From positions 47,448 through 111,447 of the forward strand of contig JBGAGK010000010.1 of NCBI GenBank assembly GCA_044226785.1: a stretch of 64,000 nucleotides of DNA, given 5' to 3'. The notes beneath the pieces were generated by a model that searched no databases, was not told the DNA's origin, and saw only the letters and a program-made list of their open reading frames with translations. This document shows positions 1 to 8,943 of this stretch, in pieces. Source of the stretch: TMP-86 sp039807285 (GTDB taxonomy: Bacteria > Pseudomonadota > Gammaproteobacteria > Steroidobacterales > Steroidobacteraceae). How positions within the stretch are numbered: the stretch's first letter is position 1; every line of letters starts with the position of its first letter. Position numbers and translations under genes: made by a program.

Positions 1-2
1 AC

Positions 3-908
3 CACTATTTCAAGCACCGGCTGTACGAGCGTTCCGCGCGAACGGATTTCATGGGCTACCTTCCGGCCAGTCTGGTCCAGCACTTTCGGCGCACGTACAA
101 CCCGTCCTCCCACATGCGCATGCTGGACGACAAGCGGGAAGCCGTCCGGGTGCTGAGAGGAATCGGCGTGCGCTGCGTCGAGACCCTGTTCAGCGTCGAC
201 GCCGCAGGGGCAGTCCTGAAGGGTGACAATGCAGCCGTGGACGCCGGGACGGCGGCGGTGGCGCTGCAAAGTCTTGGCGGAAATCTGTTCATCAAGCCGG
301 TGGATTCGCGTGGCGGATTTGGCGCGTCGCGGCTCGAAGCAAACCGGGTGGATGCGGCGCTGCTCGGATCGATGCGCAACGTCCTCATCCAGCCGGTGCT
401 GCGAAATCATCCGATCATCGTTGCCCTGAGTCCGGGTGCCCTCAACACCGTGCGCATCTGCACATTTCTCGAAGACGGCCGCTGTACCATCATCGCGGCA
501 TTGCTCAGGGTCGCCCGGGGCGACGCCGCGGTAGACAACTGGACCCAGGGCGGCATCGCGATCGACATCGACCTGTCCAGCGGCGCATTGCGAAGCACTG
601 GAATCACCAAGGCGGCGTACGGCCGCCAAAGTTTTTCCGCCCACCCCGACACCGGCATTCCGTTCGCTTCTGTGAGAATGCCCTGGTGGCGCGAAACGCT
701 CGAACTCGCCGAACGGGCCGCGCAAGGCCTGCTGCCCCATGCCACGCTGGGCATCGACATTGCCATCTCGCCGGACGGGCCGATTTTCGTGGAGGCAAAC
801 GGCGCCGCCGATATCTTCGCCTTGCAGGAGGTGTGTGGTCCACTCGGGGACAGCATCCTGGGTCAGCGCGTCCTTACACACTGGCTGGACTCCCGAAATC
901 CTCGTTGA
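3..908 (+). CDS. Sugar-transfer-associated ATP-grasp protein, left-truncated
   Basis: The frame is open from the left edge of the window, so the start lies outside. The first in-frame ATG, at 51, is internal, because the codons before it match the next gene (the HYFKHRLYER segment is shared). The protein resembles the ATP-grasp family associated with sugar-transfer and polysaccharide loci. It has a glycine-rich ATP-contact loop (SRGGFGAS), an LNTVR segment and a C-terminal FVEANGA metal/ATP-binding strand. Such enzymes join a carboxylate to an amine or thiol using ATP, but the substrate here is not known. The next gene downstream is a close paralogue, so this is a tandem duplication. The family call is from motifs, and any role in cell-surface polysaccharide work is inference. 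Confidence 0.75.
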   Translation, partial: HYFKHRLYERSARTDFMGYLPASLVQHFRRTYNPSSHMRMLDDKREAVRVLRGIGVRCVETLFSVDAAGAVLKGDNAAVDAGTAAVALQSLGGNLFIKPVDSRGGFGASRLEANRVDAALLGSMRNVLIQPVLRNHPIIVALSPGALNTVRICTFLEDGRCTIIAALLRVARGDAAVDNWTQGGIAIDIDLSSGALRSTGITKAAYGRQSFSAHPDTGIPFASVRMPWWRETLELAERAAQGLLPHATLGIDIAISPDGPIFVEANGAADIFALQEVCGPLGDSILGQRVLTHWLDSRNPR

Positions 909-1075
909 GCCGTCAGCATCGCCGGACCTGCGGCGTGACATATTTCGGCGACGCCTGTGACGCCGATCGCATGCGACAGACCTTCATTTTCGCACCAACC
1001 AGTCATGGAAATTCTGAGACTCAGGTCTGATGAGGCCCCCGATTGATTGGGTAGCATCGGGAAGACCCGCGACTC

Positions 1076-2119
1076 ATGCAAGGCTCCGGCGCATCGATGA
1101 ACAGTTACCTCGAGTTCTTCCAGACAGAGATCGGCCCCTACCTGGCATCGCGCAACCGGAAATCGCTCCGGGAGCAGTTGCAGGACATTCGCATGCTGTG
1201 GGCTCGCTACCGCAGCATTCCCTATCACTACTTCAAGCACCGACTGTACGAACGCACGGCACGCCCCGACTTCGTCGATTATCTTCCAGCCAACCTGATC
1301 CGGTATTTTCGGCGCAGTTGCAACCCGCCTTCCCTCCTGCACATCCTGAATGACAAGCGGGAGACCGTGCGGATACTGGCAGGCAAAGGCATCCGCTGTG
1401 TCGATACCCTCTTCAGCATCACCGCCGATGGAATCGTCCGCCGAGATGATGGCGCTCCCGTCGAGGCTGACGCCGCGGCCAATGCACTTCGCAACCACGG
1501 CGGAGTGCTGTTCATGAAACCCATCGATTCCCGCAGCGGGTTCGGCGCGTCGAGCATTGCATCGGACCGGGTCGACGCCGCCCTGATCCGGTCGATGCGA
1601 AATGTCGTCATCCAGCCTGCGTTGCGCAACCACCCGGTCCTCGAGGCACTGCATCCCGTCACGCTCAATACCGTGCGAGTCTGCACCTTTCTCGAGCAGG
1701 GCCGCTGCTCGATCATCGCTGCCTTTCTGAGGGTGGCACGGGGCAGCGCAATGGTCGACAACCTGAGCCAGGGCGCCATCGCGATCGGCATCGACCTGGC
1801 AAGCGGCGCGCTGAATGAGTCCGGCATTACCCTGGCCAAGCACGGACGACGCATTTTCCCGGTGCATCCTGATACGGGCGTGCAGTTCGCAGCCGTCAGA
1901 CTGCCCTGGTGGCGCGAGACACTGGAACTGGCCGAGCATGCTGCGCTCGGCCTGGCACCGCACTCAACGCTGGGCCTCGACATTGCCATCACACCGGAAG
2001 GACCGGTTTTCGTGGAAGCCAATGGCGCCGGTGATATCGTATCGCCACAGGAAGCCTGCGGCCCTCTCGGGAGTACCCGCCTTGGCCGGCGCGTCATCGA
2101 TCATTGGTTGAGAAAATGA
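1076..2119 (+). CDS. Sugar-transfer-associated ATP-grasp protein, second tandem copy
   Basis: This 347-residue protein aligns end to end with the preceding truncated gene, sharing the HYFKHRLYER, SRSGFGAS, LNTVRVCTF and FVEANGAGDI segments, so it gives the full-length form of the family. ATP-grasp enzymes use ATP to ligate a carboxylate; this branch is usually found near sugar-transfer genes, but the substrate cannot be read from sequence. The start at 1076 has a weak GGGAAGA upstream; an ATG at 1097 is an alternative. It is separated from the first copy by 167 bases with no gene. Its stop overlaps the start of the following lipoprotein gene (ATGA), so the two are probably translated together. 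Confidence 0.8.
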   Translation: MQGSGASMNSYLEFFQTEIGPYLASRNRKSLREQLQDIRMLWARYRSIPYHYFKHRLYERTARPDFVDYLPANLIRYFRRSCNPPSLLHILNDKRETVRILAGKGIRCVDTLFSITADGIVRRDDGAPVEADAAANALRNHGGVLFMKPIDSRSGFGASSIASDRVDAALIRSMRNVVIQPALRNHPVLEALHPVTLNTVRVCTFLEQGRCSIIAAFLRVARGSAMVDNLSQGAIAIGIDLASGALNESGITLAKHGRRIFPVHPDTGVQFAAVRLPWWRETLELAEHAALGLAPHSTLGLDIAITPEGPVFVEANGAGDIVSPQEACGPLGSTRLGRRVIDHWLRK

Positions 2120-2445
2120 AGGTCCGATACCTGATTCCGCTGGTCCTGCTTTCCGGGTGCAGCTGGATGCACGGCAGGGGCTTGTTCCACCGGCAACCGG
2201 TGCCACCCGAACCCACGCAGATCGTCGTCAGCGGAGCGCCGGTGGGTTCCATCCTGCAGGTCGACGGAACCCAGGTTGCACCGGAGCTGGCTGCGGCGGG
2301 CAAGCCCCAGGTCGTGGACACCACGGCAGGCATGCACACGGTCGAGGTCCATGTGAACGGACACACGACCTACCGGGAGGACCTCTACGTGGCTCCCGGA
2401 GAGCAACATCCGGTCATCGTCCTTTCGGGCAATCGGGGCACCTGA
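2116..2445 (+). CDS. Small PEGA-like lipoprotein
   Basis: A 109-residue predicted lipoprotein. The N-terminus is a short lysine-bearing signal peptide with a lipobox ending LLSGC, so the mature protein would start at the cysteine and be lipid-anchored. The rest (GAPVGSILQVDG, then TAGMHTVEVHVNGHTTY) resembles a PEGA domain, a small beta-sandwich found on surface-associated proteins. The start at 2116 is chosen because it gives a clean signal peptide and a four-base overlap with the ATP-grasp stop; a TTG at 2104 would add residues that spoil the signal. The overlap suggests the lipoprotein works with the ATP-grasp enzymes at the envelope, which is inference. Confidence 0.75.
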   Translation: MKVRYLIPLVLLSGCSWMHGRGLFHRQPVPPEPTQIVVSGAPVGSILQVDGTQVAPELAAAGKPQVVDTTAGMHTVEVHVNGHTTYREDLYVAPGEQHPVIVLSGNRGT

Positions 2446-2491
2446 ACGGAGTTCCTGCAAGAGCGATGGCCCCGCTTCCGGGCGGTCTACC

Positions 2492-2869
2492 TCACACCTG
2501 GTCGAGTTTCGCGAGCAACAGAAAATCCGGGTCCGCGTGTTCGAGTGCAGCCTGATGGCGACGGGCGCAAGCGGCTATCAACAGGTCTGTTGCAGGAACA
2601 GAAATTCCCCTGGTTCGCGCCCGCTTTGCAAGTTCGAATGCACCACGCCAGACAGGATCATCGATTGTGAGTTCCGGCAGCAGTCTCTCGAATTCCCTGA
2701 GAACCTTTTTCTCCTGGTTACCACCTGCGCCATTCCACAATTCGAGCCGGATCATTGCACACCAGCAAGCATCCCCGGTCCTTAGCGCAAGTTCCACGCG
2801 TTCCCGTACCGCACTGTCACCATCCGGCCGCAACAAGTGTATCCAGGAAGAACTGTCGACGAGAACCAT
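2492..2869 (-). CDS. vapC: VapC-type PIN-domain toxin ribonuclease
   Basis: A 125-residue PIN-domain protein. The conserved acidic quartet is visible: Asp5 in the first strand, Glu43 in RLELW, Asp95 in ATDLLIAA and Asp113 in the HADPDF segment. These residues bind the metal used to cut RNA, and VapC toxins of this family typically cleave tRNA or rRNA. The gene starts four bases after the stop of the small antitoxin gene upstream on the same strand, the classical antitoxin-first order of a type II module. All catalytic residues are present, so the toxin looks active. The RNA target is unknown. Confidence 0.9.
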   Translation of the reverse strand: MVLVDSSSWIHLLRPDGDSAVRERVELALRTGDACWCAMIRLELWNGAGGNQEKKVLREFERLLPELTIDDPVWRGAFELAKRARTRGISVPATDLLIAACARRHQAALEHADPDFLLLAKLDQV

Positions 2870-2873
2870 GGGG

Positions 2874-3077
2874 CTAACCTCGGCGACGTTGTTCCTTCAA
2901 GTCCCCCACGCTGATCAACTCATTACAGGTACCGGCGTACCGGCTCAACTCCGCGACGCGTCGGCGGCGATTGAACTCACGAATCGCCGTGACGATCGCC
3001 TCACGCTTGGTCGTAGCGCGGGTGAGTCGCATGGCTTCCTCGAGATCCGCATCTGGAATATCAACCGTCGTCTTCAT
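2874..3077 (-). CDS. vapB: VapB-type antitoxin
   Basis: A 67-residue protein whose N-terminus (MKTTVDIPDADLEEAM, then a helix with KREAIVTAIREF) matches the VapB antitoxin class with a ribbon-helix-helix DNA-binding fold. The C-terminal half would wrap the PIN toxin and block its active site, while the N-terminal half would repress the pair's own promoter. It lies 12 bases after the putA stop on the same strand, so it may be read from the putA transcript as well as from its own promoter. The family call rests on size, position and the RHH-like N-terminus. Confidence 0.88.
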   Translation of the reverse strand: MKTTVDIPDADLEEAMRLTRATTKREAIVTAIREFNRRRRVAELSRYAGTCNELISVGDLKEQRRRG

Positions 3078-3089
3078 GAGACGTTCCGT

Positions 3090-6000
3090 TCAGTCCAGGG
3101 TCATCAGCGAAGCATTCCCGCCCGCCGCCGCGGTGTTGATGCTCAGGGAACGCTCATGCACCAGCCGGTCCAACGGCAGATCGGTGTCTCCCGGCTGGAG
3201 GCGCTCCGCCGGAATGATGGCGCCTTCGCGGCGCGCCAGCGTTGCCTGCAGTTCCTCGAGTTCTCCGAGATCACCATGCAGGAGCGCGGCGTGAAAATTG
3301 GCGTCCGGCGATTTCCAGTCGCGCAGGATTGATACCTGATCGCGAACGCTTGTGGGGAGGCTTTGCAGCAACGCCTCCGCGCCGGCCGGCCATGCAGCCC
3401 GGCCGCCCACCGCCAGCACGCCGGTGAGTTGCAGCAGGCGGTCGGCGTCGCTCCGGGCGATGCAAAGCACCGTGCCACGAGGCACTACCCGATAGACGTT
3501 CCGCTCACCCGTGGGCCCGGGCAGCACCACGGATTCGGCCACCCTCGCGTGGGACGCGACCTGCCTGCACGCGGCCAGCAGAGAAGCCCCATGCCGGACA
3601 TCGATCCACTCGAGCAGATCGCCCAGTGCCGCGGGCAGGCCGGCCGGTCCGGACTGCTCGGAAGGTGGTAGCGCTCTGCTCAGGACATCGCCCGGCGCCC
3701 TTGAAAGCAACCGGTACAGATACAACGGGCCGCCTGCTTTGGGTCCTGTGCCCGACAGACCTTCGCCGCCGAAGGGCTGAACACCCACCACCGCGCCCAC
3801 CATGTTCCGGTTCACATACAGGTTTCCCACGCGGGCTGCATCCGTGACCCGATGGATGGTCTCGTCGATCCGCGTGTGCAGACCCAGGGTCAGACCATAG
3901 CCGGTGGCATGGATCTGATCGAGCAGTTCACCGAGCTGCTCACGCCGGTACCGCAGGAAATGCAGGACCGGACCGAACACCTCCCGGCTCAGCTCGGACA
4001 GACTGTTGATTTCGATGAGGGTCGGAAGCACGAACGTACCGTGTTCGAGCGAGTCCTCGCAGTGACCCGCGATCTGCTGGACACGCGCACCGCGCGCCCG
4101 CATGTGCTCGAGATGGCGCTCGATGTTGCGCCGGGCTTCCTCGTCGATCACCGGACCCACATCCGTGGCCAGACGGCCCGGGTATCCGACCTTCAGTTCG
4201 GCCATGGCACCCAGCAGCATCTCGAGAATCCGGTCGGCGGCCTCCTCCTGCACGCACAGCACGCGAAGCGCCGAGCAGCGCTGGCCTGCACTGTCGAAGG
4301 CCGAAGTCAGGACATCGCCGACGACCTGTTCCGCCAGCGCCGAAGAGTCGACGATCATCGCGTTCTGGCCACCGGTCTCGGCGATCAGCGCCACGGCATG
4401 TCCCTGCTCATCGACCCGTCCGACCAGGCTGCGCTGCAGGATGCGTGCGACTTCCGTGGATCCGGTGAACACCACGCCCCGCACGCGCTGGTCGGCAACG
4501 AGCCTGGCACCGACCTGCGCCCCTTCTCCCGGCAGCAACTGCACCGCGCTGCGTGGCACACCGGCCGCCAACAGCGCACGCACGCCAGCGGCGGCGATCA
4601 GCGGAGTCTGTTCTGCCGGCTTGGCCAGCACGACATTGCCGGCCGCCAGTGCCGCGGAAATCTGTCCCATGAAAATCGCCAGCGGAAAATTCCAGGGACT
4701 GATGCACACCACCGGGCCGAGCGGACGATGCGTCCCGTTGTCGAAGGATTCACGCACCTGGGCTGCGTAGTAGCGCAGAAAGTCCACCGCTTCGCGCACC
4801 TCGGACAGGGCATTTGCGGCCGTCTTGCCTGCCTCGCGGATCAACAGTCCCATCAAGTGCGGTGCGTCGGTCTCCAGATTCATCGCCGCGAGTTCCAGCA
4901 ATCGGGCCCGCTCCGCGGGTGAGGTACCCGCCCATGCAGCGGCACCGTTCTGCGCTGCCTCGAGCGCAAGGTCGACATCCTCGGGAGTCGCCTCGCGCAC
5001 CGTGCCCACTTCATCGCGCCGGTCGGCCGGATTGAGCACCGGCCGCGACGGACCCTCTCCTGTCTCCCGGGCCAGCATCGGAAGCGAAGCCCACGCCATG
5101 TGCTGTGCTTCCCCGAAGCTTTCCGCCAGGGACTGCAACTGTGCCTCGCTGGCCAGATCGAGGCCGTGCGAATTGGCGCGGGTGCCATACAGGTCCCGCG
5201 GCAAGGGAATCAACGGATGCGGCAAGCCGGTGGCACCCTCGATGTGGCCGGACTGACTGATCTGCTCGAACGGATCGCGCACCAGTTCATCGACCGGAAT
5301 CGATTCATCCGCGATGCGATTCACGAAAGAGGTGTTGGCGCCATTCTCAAGCAATCGCCGCACCAGATAGGCCAGCAGCGTTTCATGCGTCCCCACCGGC
5401 GCGTAGATCCGGCAGGGCCGTCCCAGCCCCCCGGATTCTGCGGACCCTACGACCTGCTCGTACAGCGGCTCGCCCATCCCGTGCAGACACTGGAATTCGT
5501 ACTGCCCGACCGAGTACCGATCCGGCCCCGCCAATTCATAGACGGTGGCCAGAGTAGCTGCGTTGTGGGTGGCGAACTGGGGATACACCGCATCCGGCGC
5601 CGCGAGGAGCTTGCGTGCGCAGGCGATGTAGGCGGCGTCGGTATAGGGCTTTCGTGTGTAGACGGGATACCCGTCCAGCCCATCGACCTGGGCACGCTTG
5701 ATCTCGGAATCCCAGTACGCGCCCTTGACCAGCCGGATCATGAGCCGGCGCCGGGCACGGCGCGCAAGGTCGATCACGCAGTCGACCACCCAGGGGCAGC
5801 GCTTCTGATAAGCCTGGATCACGAACCCGAGGCCATCCCAGCCCTTCAGGGACGGTTCAAGAGCGAGACGCTCCAGCAGATCCAGTGACAGCTCGAGCCG
5901 TTCGGCTTCCTCGGCATCGATGTTGAGGCACAGGTCATATCGCTTGGCCAGCACACACAGCCGGACCAGGACGGGATACAGCTCGGTCATGATGCGCGGG

Positions 6001-6830
6001 TACTGCGCACGCGAATATCGGGGATGGAGCGCGGAGAGCTTGATGGAAATGCCGGGCCCGTCGAGGATTCCCCGCCCTGCCGAGTGCCTGCCGATGGCGT
6101 GGATGGCCTGCTCGTACTCACGCAGATAGCGGGCCGCATCATGCGCCGTCAGCGCAGCTTCGCCCAGCATGTCATAGGAGTACCGAAAGCCCTGCGCCTC
6201 GCGCTCGCGGCTGTTCTTCAGCGCCTCTCCGATGGACTCGCCGGTCACGAACTGTTCGCCCATCATGCGCATGGCAAGATCCACGCTCTTGCGGATCAGC
6301 GGTTCCCCGCCGGCTGCGACCATCCGTCCGATGGCCGCCGACAGGCCGGTCTCGCTGTGGGTCGAGACCAGCTTGCCGGTGATCAGCAGGCCCCAGGTTG
6401 CGGCATTCACGAACAGCGAGGGGCTCCTTCCCAGATGGGTCTGCCACTGGCCCAGCGAGATCTTGTCGCGAATCAGCGCATCCCGGGTCGCGGCGTCAGG
6501 AATGCGCAGCAACGCCTCGGCCAGGCACATCAGCGCAATGCCCTCCTGCGACGACAGGGCATACTCCTGCAACAGGTTTTGCACCAGACCGCTCCGGCCC
6601 CCGCCGGCGCCACGATCGCGCAGCGACCCGGCCAGACGAAGCGCCAGCGAACGGCTCCTCGCAACCAGATCCGGTGACAGTCCCGCCTCGGCCACGACGT
6701 GGGCTACGGCTTCCGGCTCGGGTATCCGGCAGGCCGCCGTGATGGCGCGACGGAGCGGTGTCGTGGCGAAGCTCGATGGAGTGACGAAGTGCTGCCGATC
6801 GTATCCGGCTTGCAGGGTTGATGTGCTCAT
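3090..6830 (-). CDS. putA: Bifunctional proline dehydrogenase / glutamate-5-semialdehyde dehydrogenase
   Basis: A 1246-residue PutA that oxidises proline to glutamate in two steps: an FAD-dependent proline dehydrogenase passes electrons to quinone, and an NAD-dependent aldehyde dehydrogenase finishes the reaction. The flavin barrel covers about residues 185-480 (IKLSALHPR, LVKGAYWDSEIK, FATHNAAT and RIYAPVGTHE are visible). The dehydrogenase domain spans about 560-1020, with SPWNFPLA, FTGSTEVA, ETGGQNA and the catalytic cysteine near residue 851 in GQRCSALR. A further domain follows to the C-terminus. The N-terminus begins directly with the alpha domain and lacks the ribbon-helix-helix segment of E. 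coli PutA, so it should not repress its own gene. It is divergent from an MFS pump gene; vapBC follows on the same strand. Confidence 0.97.
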   Translation of the reverse strand: MSTSTLQAGYDRQHFVTPSSFATTPLRRAITAACRIPEPEAVAHVVAEAGLSPDLVARSRSLALRLAGSLRDRGAGGGRSGLVQNLLQEYALSSQEGIALMCLAEALLRIPDAATRDALIRDKISLGQWQTHLGRSPSLFVNAATWGLLITGKLVSTHSETGLSAAIGRMVAAGGEPLIRKSVDLAMRMMGEQFVTGESIGEALKNSREREAQGFRYSYDMLGEAALTAHDAARYLREYEQAIHAIGRHSAGRGILDGPGISIKLSALHPRYSRAQYPRIMTELYPVLVRLCVLAKRYDLCLNIDAEEAERLELSLDLLERLALEPSLKGWDGLGFVIQAYQKRCPWVVDCVIDLARRARRRLMIRLVKGAYWDSEIKRAQVDGLDGYPVYTRKPYTDAAYIACARKLLAAPDAVYPQFATHNAATLATVYELAGPDRYSVGQYEFQCLHGMGEPLYEQVVGSAESGGLGRPCRIYAPVGTHETLLAYLVRRLLENGANTSFVNRIADESIPVDELVRDPFEQISQSGHIEGATGLPHPLIPLPRDLYGTRANSHGLDLASEAQLQSLAESFGEAQHMAWASLPMLARETGEGPSRPVLNPADRRDEVGTVREATPEDVDLALEAAQNGAAAWAGTSPAERARLLELAAMNLETDAPHLMGLLIREAGKTAANALSEVREAVDFLRYYAAQVRESFDNGTHRPLGPVVCISPWNFPLAIFMGQISAALAAGNVVLAKPAEQTPLIAAAGVRALLAAGVPRSAVQLLPGEGAQVGARLVADQRVRGVVFTGSTEVARILQRSLVGRVDEQGHAVALIAETGGQNAMIVDSSALAEQVVGDVLTSAFDSAGQRCSALRVLCVQEEAADRILEMLLGAMAELKVGYPGRLATDVGPVIDEEARRNIERHLEHMRARGARVQQIAGHCEDSLEHGTFVLPTLIEINSLSELSREVFGPVLHFLRYRREQLGELLDQIHATGYGLTLGLHTRIDETIHRVTDAARVGNLYVNRNMVGAVVGVQPFGGEGLSGTGPKAGGPLYLYRLLSRAPGDVLSRALPPSEQSGPAGLPAALGDLLEWIDVRHGASLLAACRQVASHARVAESVVLPGPTGERNVYRVVPRGTVLCIARSDADRLLQLTGVLAVGGRAAWPAGAEALLQSLPTSVRDQVSILRDWKSPDANFHAALLHGDLGELEELQATLARREGAIIPAERLQPGDTDLPLDRLVHERSLSINTAAAGGNASLMTLD

Positions 6831-6986
6831 GAAGTGTGCGAGTTCGACAAATCAGTCCGCAAAGCCGCCCATTTGATGTATCTTCCTGTTCGACCCGATG
6901 CTGATTTTTATCCCTGATTCACTATACACCATGCCATTCCCGGCTCCCGCACGCCGCTGCGACCCTTCGCAAGTCCGCTGACGGAC

Positions 6987-8234
6987 ATGGACTCGACCAC
7001 CGCACAGCCCGCAGCCGTGGGACATGAGGAGCGCACGGCCTACACCGTGATCATCGCCATCGCGTCGTGCCACCTGCTCAACGACATGATGCAATCGCTC
7101 CTGCCGGCGATCTACCCGAACCTCAAGGCAGCCTATGGCCTGACTTTCGGGCAGGTCGGCATCCTGACCGCGGCATTCCAGATCACGGCTTCACTGCTCC
7201 AGCCCGTGGTGGGTCTGGCTGCCGATCGCAGGCCCATGCCGTTTTCCCTGCCCGCGGGCACGCTGTTCACGCTTCTCGGCCTCGTGGTGCTGGGTCTTGC
7301 ACGCAGTTACCCCGGATTGCTGATGGGTGCCTGCATGTTGGGCATGGGCTCCTCGGTGTTTCATCCTGAATCTGCGCGCGTGGCGCGCATGGCCGCGGGC
7401 GCACGGCCGGGTCTGGCGCAATCCATGTTCCAGGTCGGCGGGAATACCGGATCGGCGGTGGGTCCGCTGTTTGCCGCGCTGATCGTGGCCCAGCGCGGCC
7501 AGACCAGCCTGGTGGCGTTTTCCCTGCTGGCCCTGATCTCGACCGTGATCCTGTGGAATGTAAGTCACTGGTACCGGCAGCATGGCCTGGCGCGCCTGGC
7601 GGGCTTGCGCAAGCGTCGCCGTCTTGCCCCTGCGCTGCCCCGGCGGCAGGTCATCATGGGCGTGCTGATCCTTCTGGCGCTGATTTTCTCCAAGTACTTC
7701 TATCTGGCCAACCTGACCAGCTACTTCACCTTCTTTCTCATCCACAAGTTCGGGGTGAGCGTGGCCGCATCCCAGCTGCACCTGTTCGTCCTGCTCGGTG
7801 CGATCGCCGTCGGCACCTTGCTCGGCGGTCCGCTCGGCGATCGCTTCGGGCGCAAGACCGTCATCTGGTTTTCCATCCTCGGCGTGCTGCCCTTCACCCT
7901 GCTCCTGCCCTATGTCAGCCTGTTCTGGACCGGTCCGCTGACGGTGATCATCGGCCTGATCATCGCCTCGGCGTTTCCCGCCATCGTCGTCTATGCGCAG
8001 GAACTGGTGATCGGAAAGGTGGGCATGATCTCGGGACTCATGTACGGCTTCTCGTTCGGCATGGGCGGTCTGGGCGCAGCGCTGCTCGGTGCACTGGCCG
8101 ATGCCCGAGGGATCGAGTACGTGTTCTGGATCACTTCGTTCCTGCCATTGTTCGGAGCGCTGGCCTACTGGCTGCCGGACATTGCCCTTCCAGGACATCA
8201 TGATGAATCGGGAGAGCCCGGCGGCTTCGACTGA
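6987..8234 (+). CDS. MFS transporter of the fosmidomycin-resistance (Fsr) type
   Basis: A 415-residue protein with about 12 hydrophobic membrane spans. The N-terminal region with the HLLNDMMQSLLPAIYP segment is characteristic of the Fsr-type drug/proton antiporters, and GDRFGRK marks the loop between the second-half helices. Members expel fosmidomycin or other small compounds, but natural substrates are mostly unknown. The start at 6987 follows 156 bases of divergent intergenic DNA shared with putA. That stretch probably holds both promoters, although I could not find a convincing one. A role in proline metabolism is not implied by the neighbourhood alone. Confidence 0.85.
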   Translation: MDSTTAQPAAVGHEERTAYTVIIAIASCHLLNDMMQSLLPAIYPNLKAAYGLTFGQVGILTAAFQITASLLQPVVGLAADRRPMPFSLPAGTLFTLLGLVVLGLARSYPGLLMGACMLGMGSSVFHPESARVARMAAGARPGLAQSMFQVGGNTGSAVGPLFAALIVAQRGQTSLVAFSLLALISTVILWNVSHWYRQHGLARLAGLRKRRRLAPALPRRQVIMGVLILLALIFSKYFYLANLTSYFTFFLIHKFGVSVAASQLHLFVLLGAIAVGTLLGGPLGDRFGRKTVIWFSILGVLPFTLLLPYVSLFWTGPLTVIIGLIIASAFPAIVVYAQELVIGKVGMISGLMYGFSFGMGGLGAALLGALADARGIEYVFWITSFLPLFGALAYWLPDIALPGHHDESGEPGGFD

Positions 8235-8277
8235 CGTCCAGCTCCCCGAGGATGACCAGACCCGGTAGCCGCGCGGT

Positions 8278-8943
8278 TCAGCTGCGCCGGCGTCGCCCGG
8301 CCTTCAGGTCCCGCGCGGTGAGCGGCGGGTTTCCGCTCGTCAGGGGATATCCCTGCGCGCAGATCGAAAGCTTGCGAAAGGCTTCGCCCGAACGCCTGCT
8401 GTCCGGTTCGGCGAAGTGCTGCAGCAGGATGCCGTCGGTGCCGGCGATGATGAAGCGGCTCAGCCCGTCGATGTCCAGATCTGCCCGACCCTGCACGTCG
8501 GTGGCTTCATGAAACACTCTGGAATAGACCCCCAGGTACTCCTGGGACTGTCGCGCCGCCAGCTCATCAAGGCCATTGCGAATGGCGTAATTGGTGAGTT
8601 CGCTCTGCATGAGCTGGCCTTCCATGTTCCGTTGTGAAAAATCCCAGGACAGCGCGATGACGCGTTCGATGCGCTCGACCAGCGGACTGGGTGCGGCGAA
8701 GTCACGTCGGGATTCGGCGCGGATGGTCGCGAGCATGTCATCGTAGATCGCCACGAGCAACGCATCCTTGTTGGCGAAGTGGTAGTGGATGGTGGCAAGG
8801 TTGATCCCGGCCACTTCGGCAATGCGCCGCGTGGTGGCATTCCAGATGCCCTCGGCAAAGATCACGCGGCGTCCCGCCTCGATGATCTGTTCGCGCCGGC
8901 CGGGACTGCGCGGCCGGCGGAGCACCGGGGTTGCTCGCCTCAT
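8278..8943 (-). CDS. TetR-family transcriptional regulator
   Basis: A protein of about 221 residues with an N-terminal TetR helix-turn-helix (EQIIEAGRRVIFAEG, then TTRRIAEVAGINLATIHYHFANKDALL). The rest is an all-helical ligand-binding domain without recognisable specificity. The start at 8943 is chosen because its ATG overlaps the stop of the serine hydrolase gene as ATGA, the usual sign of translational coupling; an upstream ATG at 8964 would overlap by 25 bases. It is the last gene of a minus-strand run behind a TonB receptor and a hydrolase, so it probably controls that operon in response to the imported substrate. This regulatory link is inference. Confidence 0.9.
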   Translation of the reverse strand: MRRATPVLRRPRSPGRREQIIEAGRRVIFAEGIWNATTRRIAEVAGINLATIHYHFANKDALLVAIYDDMLATIRAESRRDFAAPSPLVERIERVIALSWDFSQRNMEGQLMQSELTNYAIRNGLDELAARQSQEYLGVYSRVFHEATDVQGRADLDIDGLSRFIIAGTDGILLQHFAEPDSRRSGEAFRKLSICAQGYPLTSGNPPLTARDLKAGRRRRS

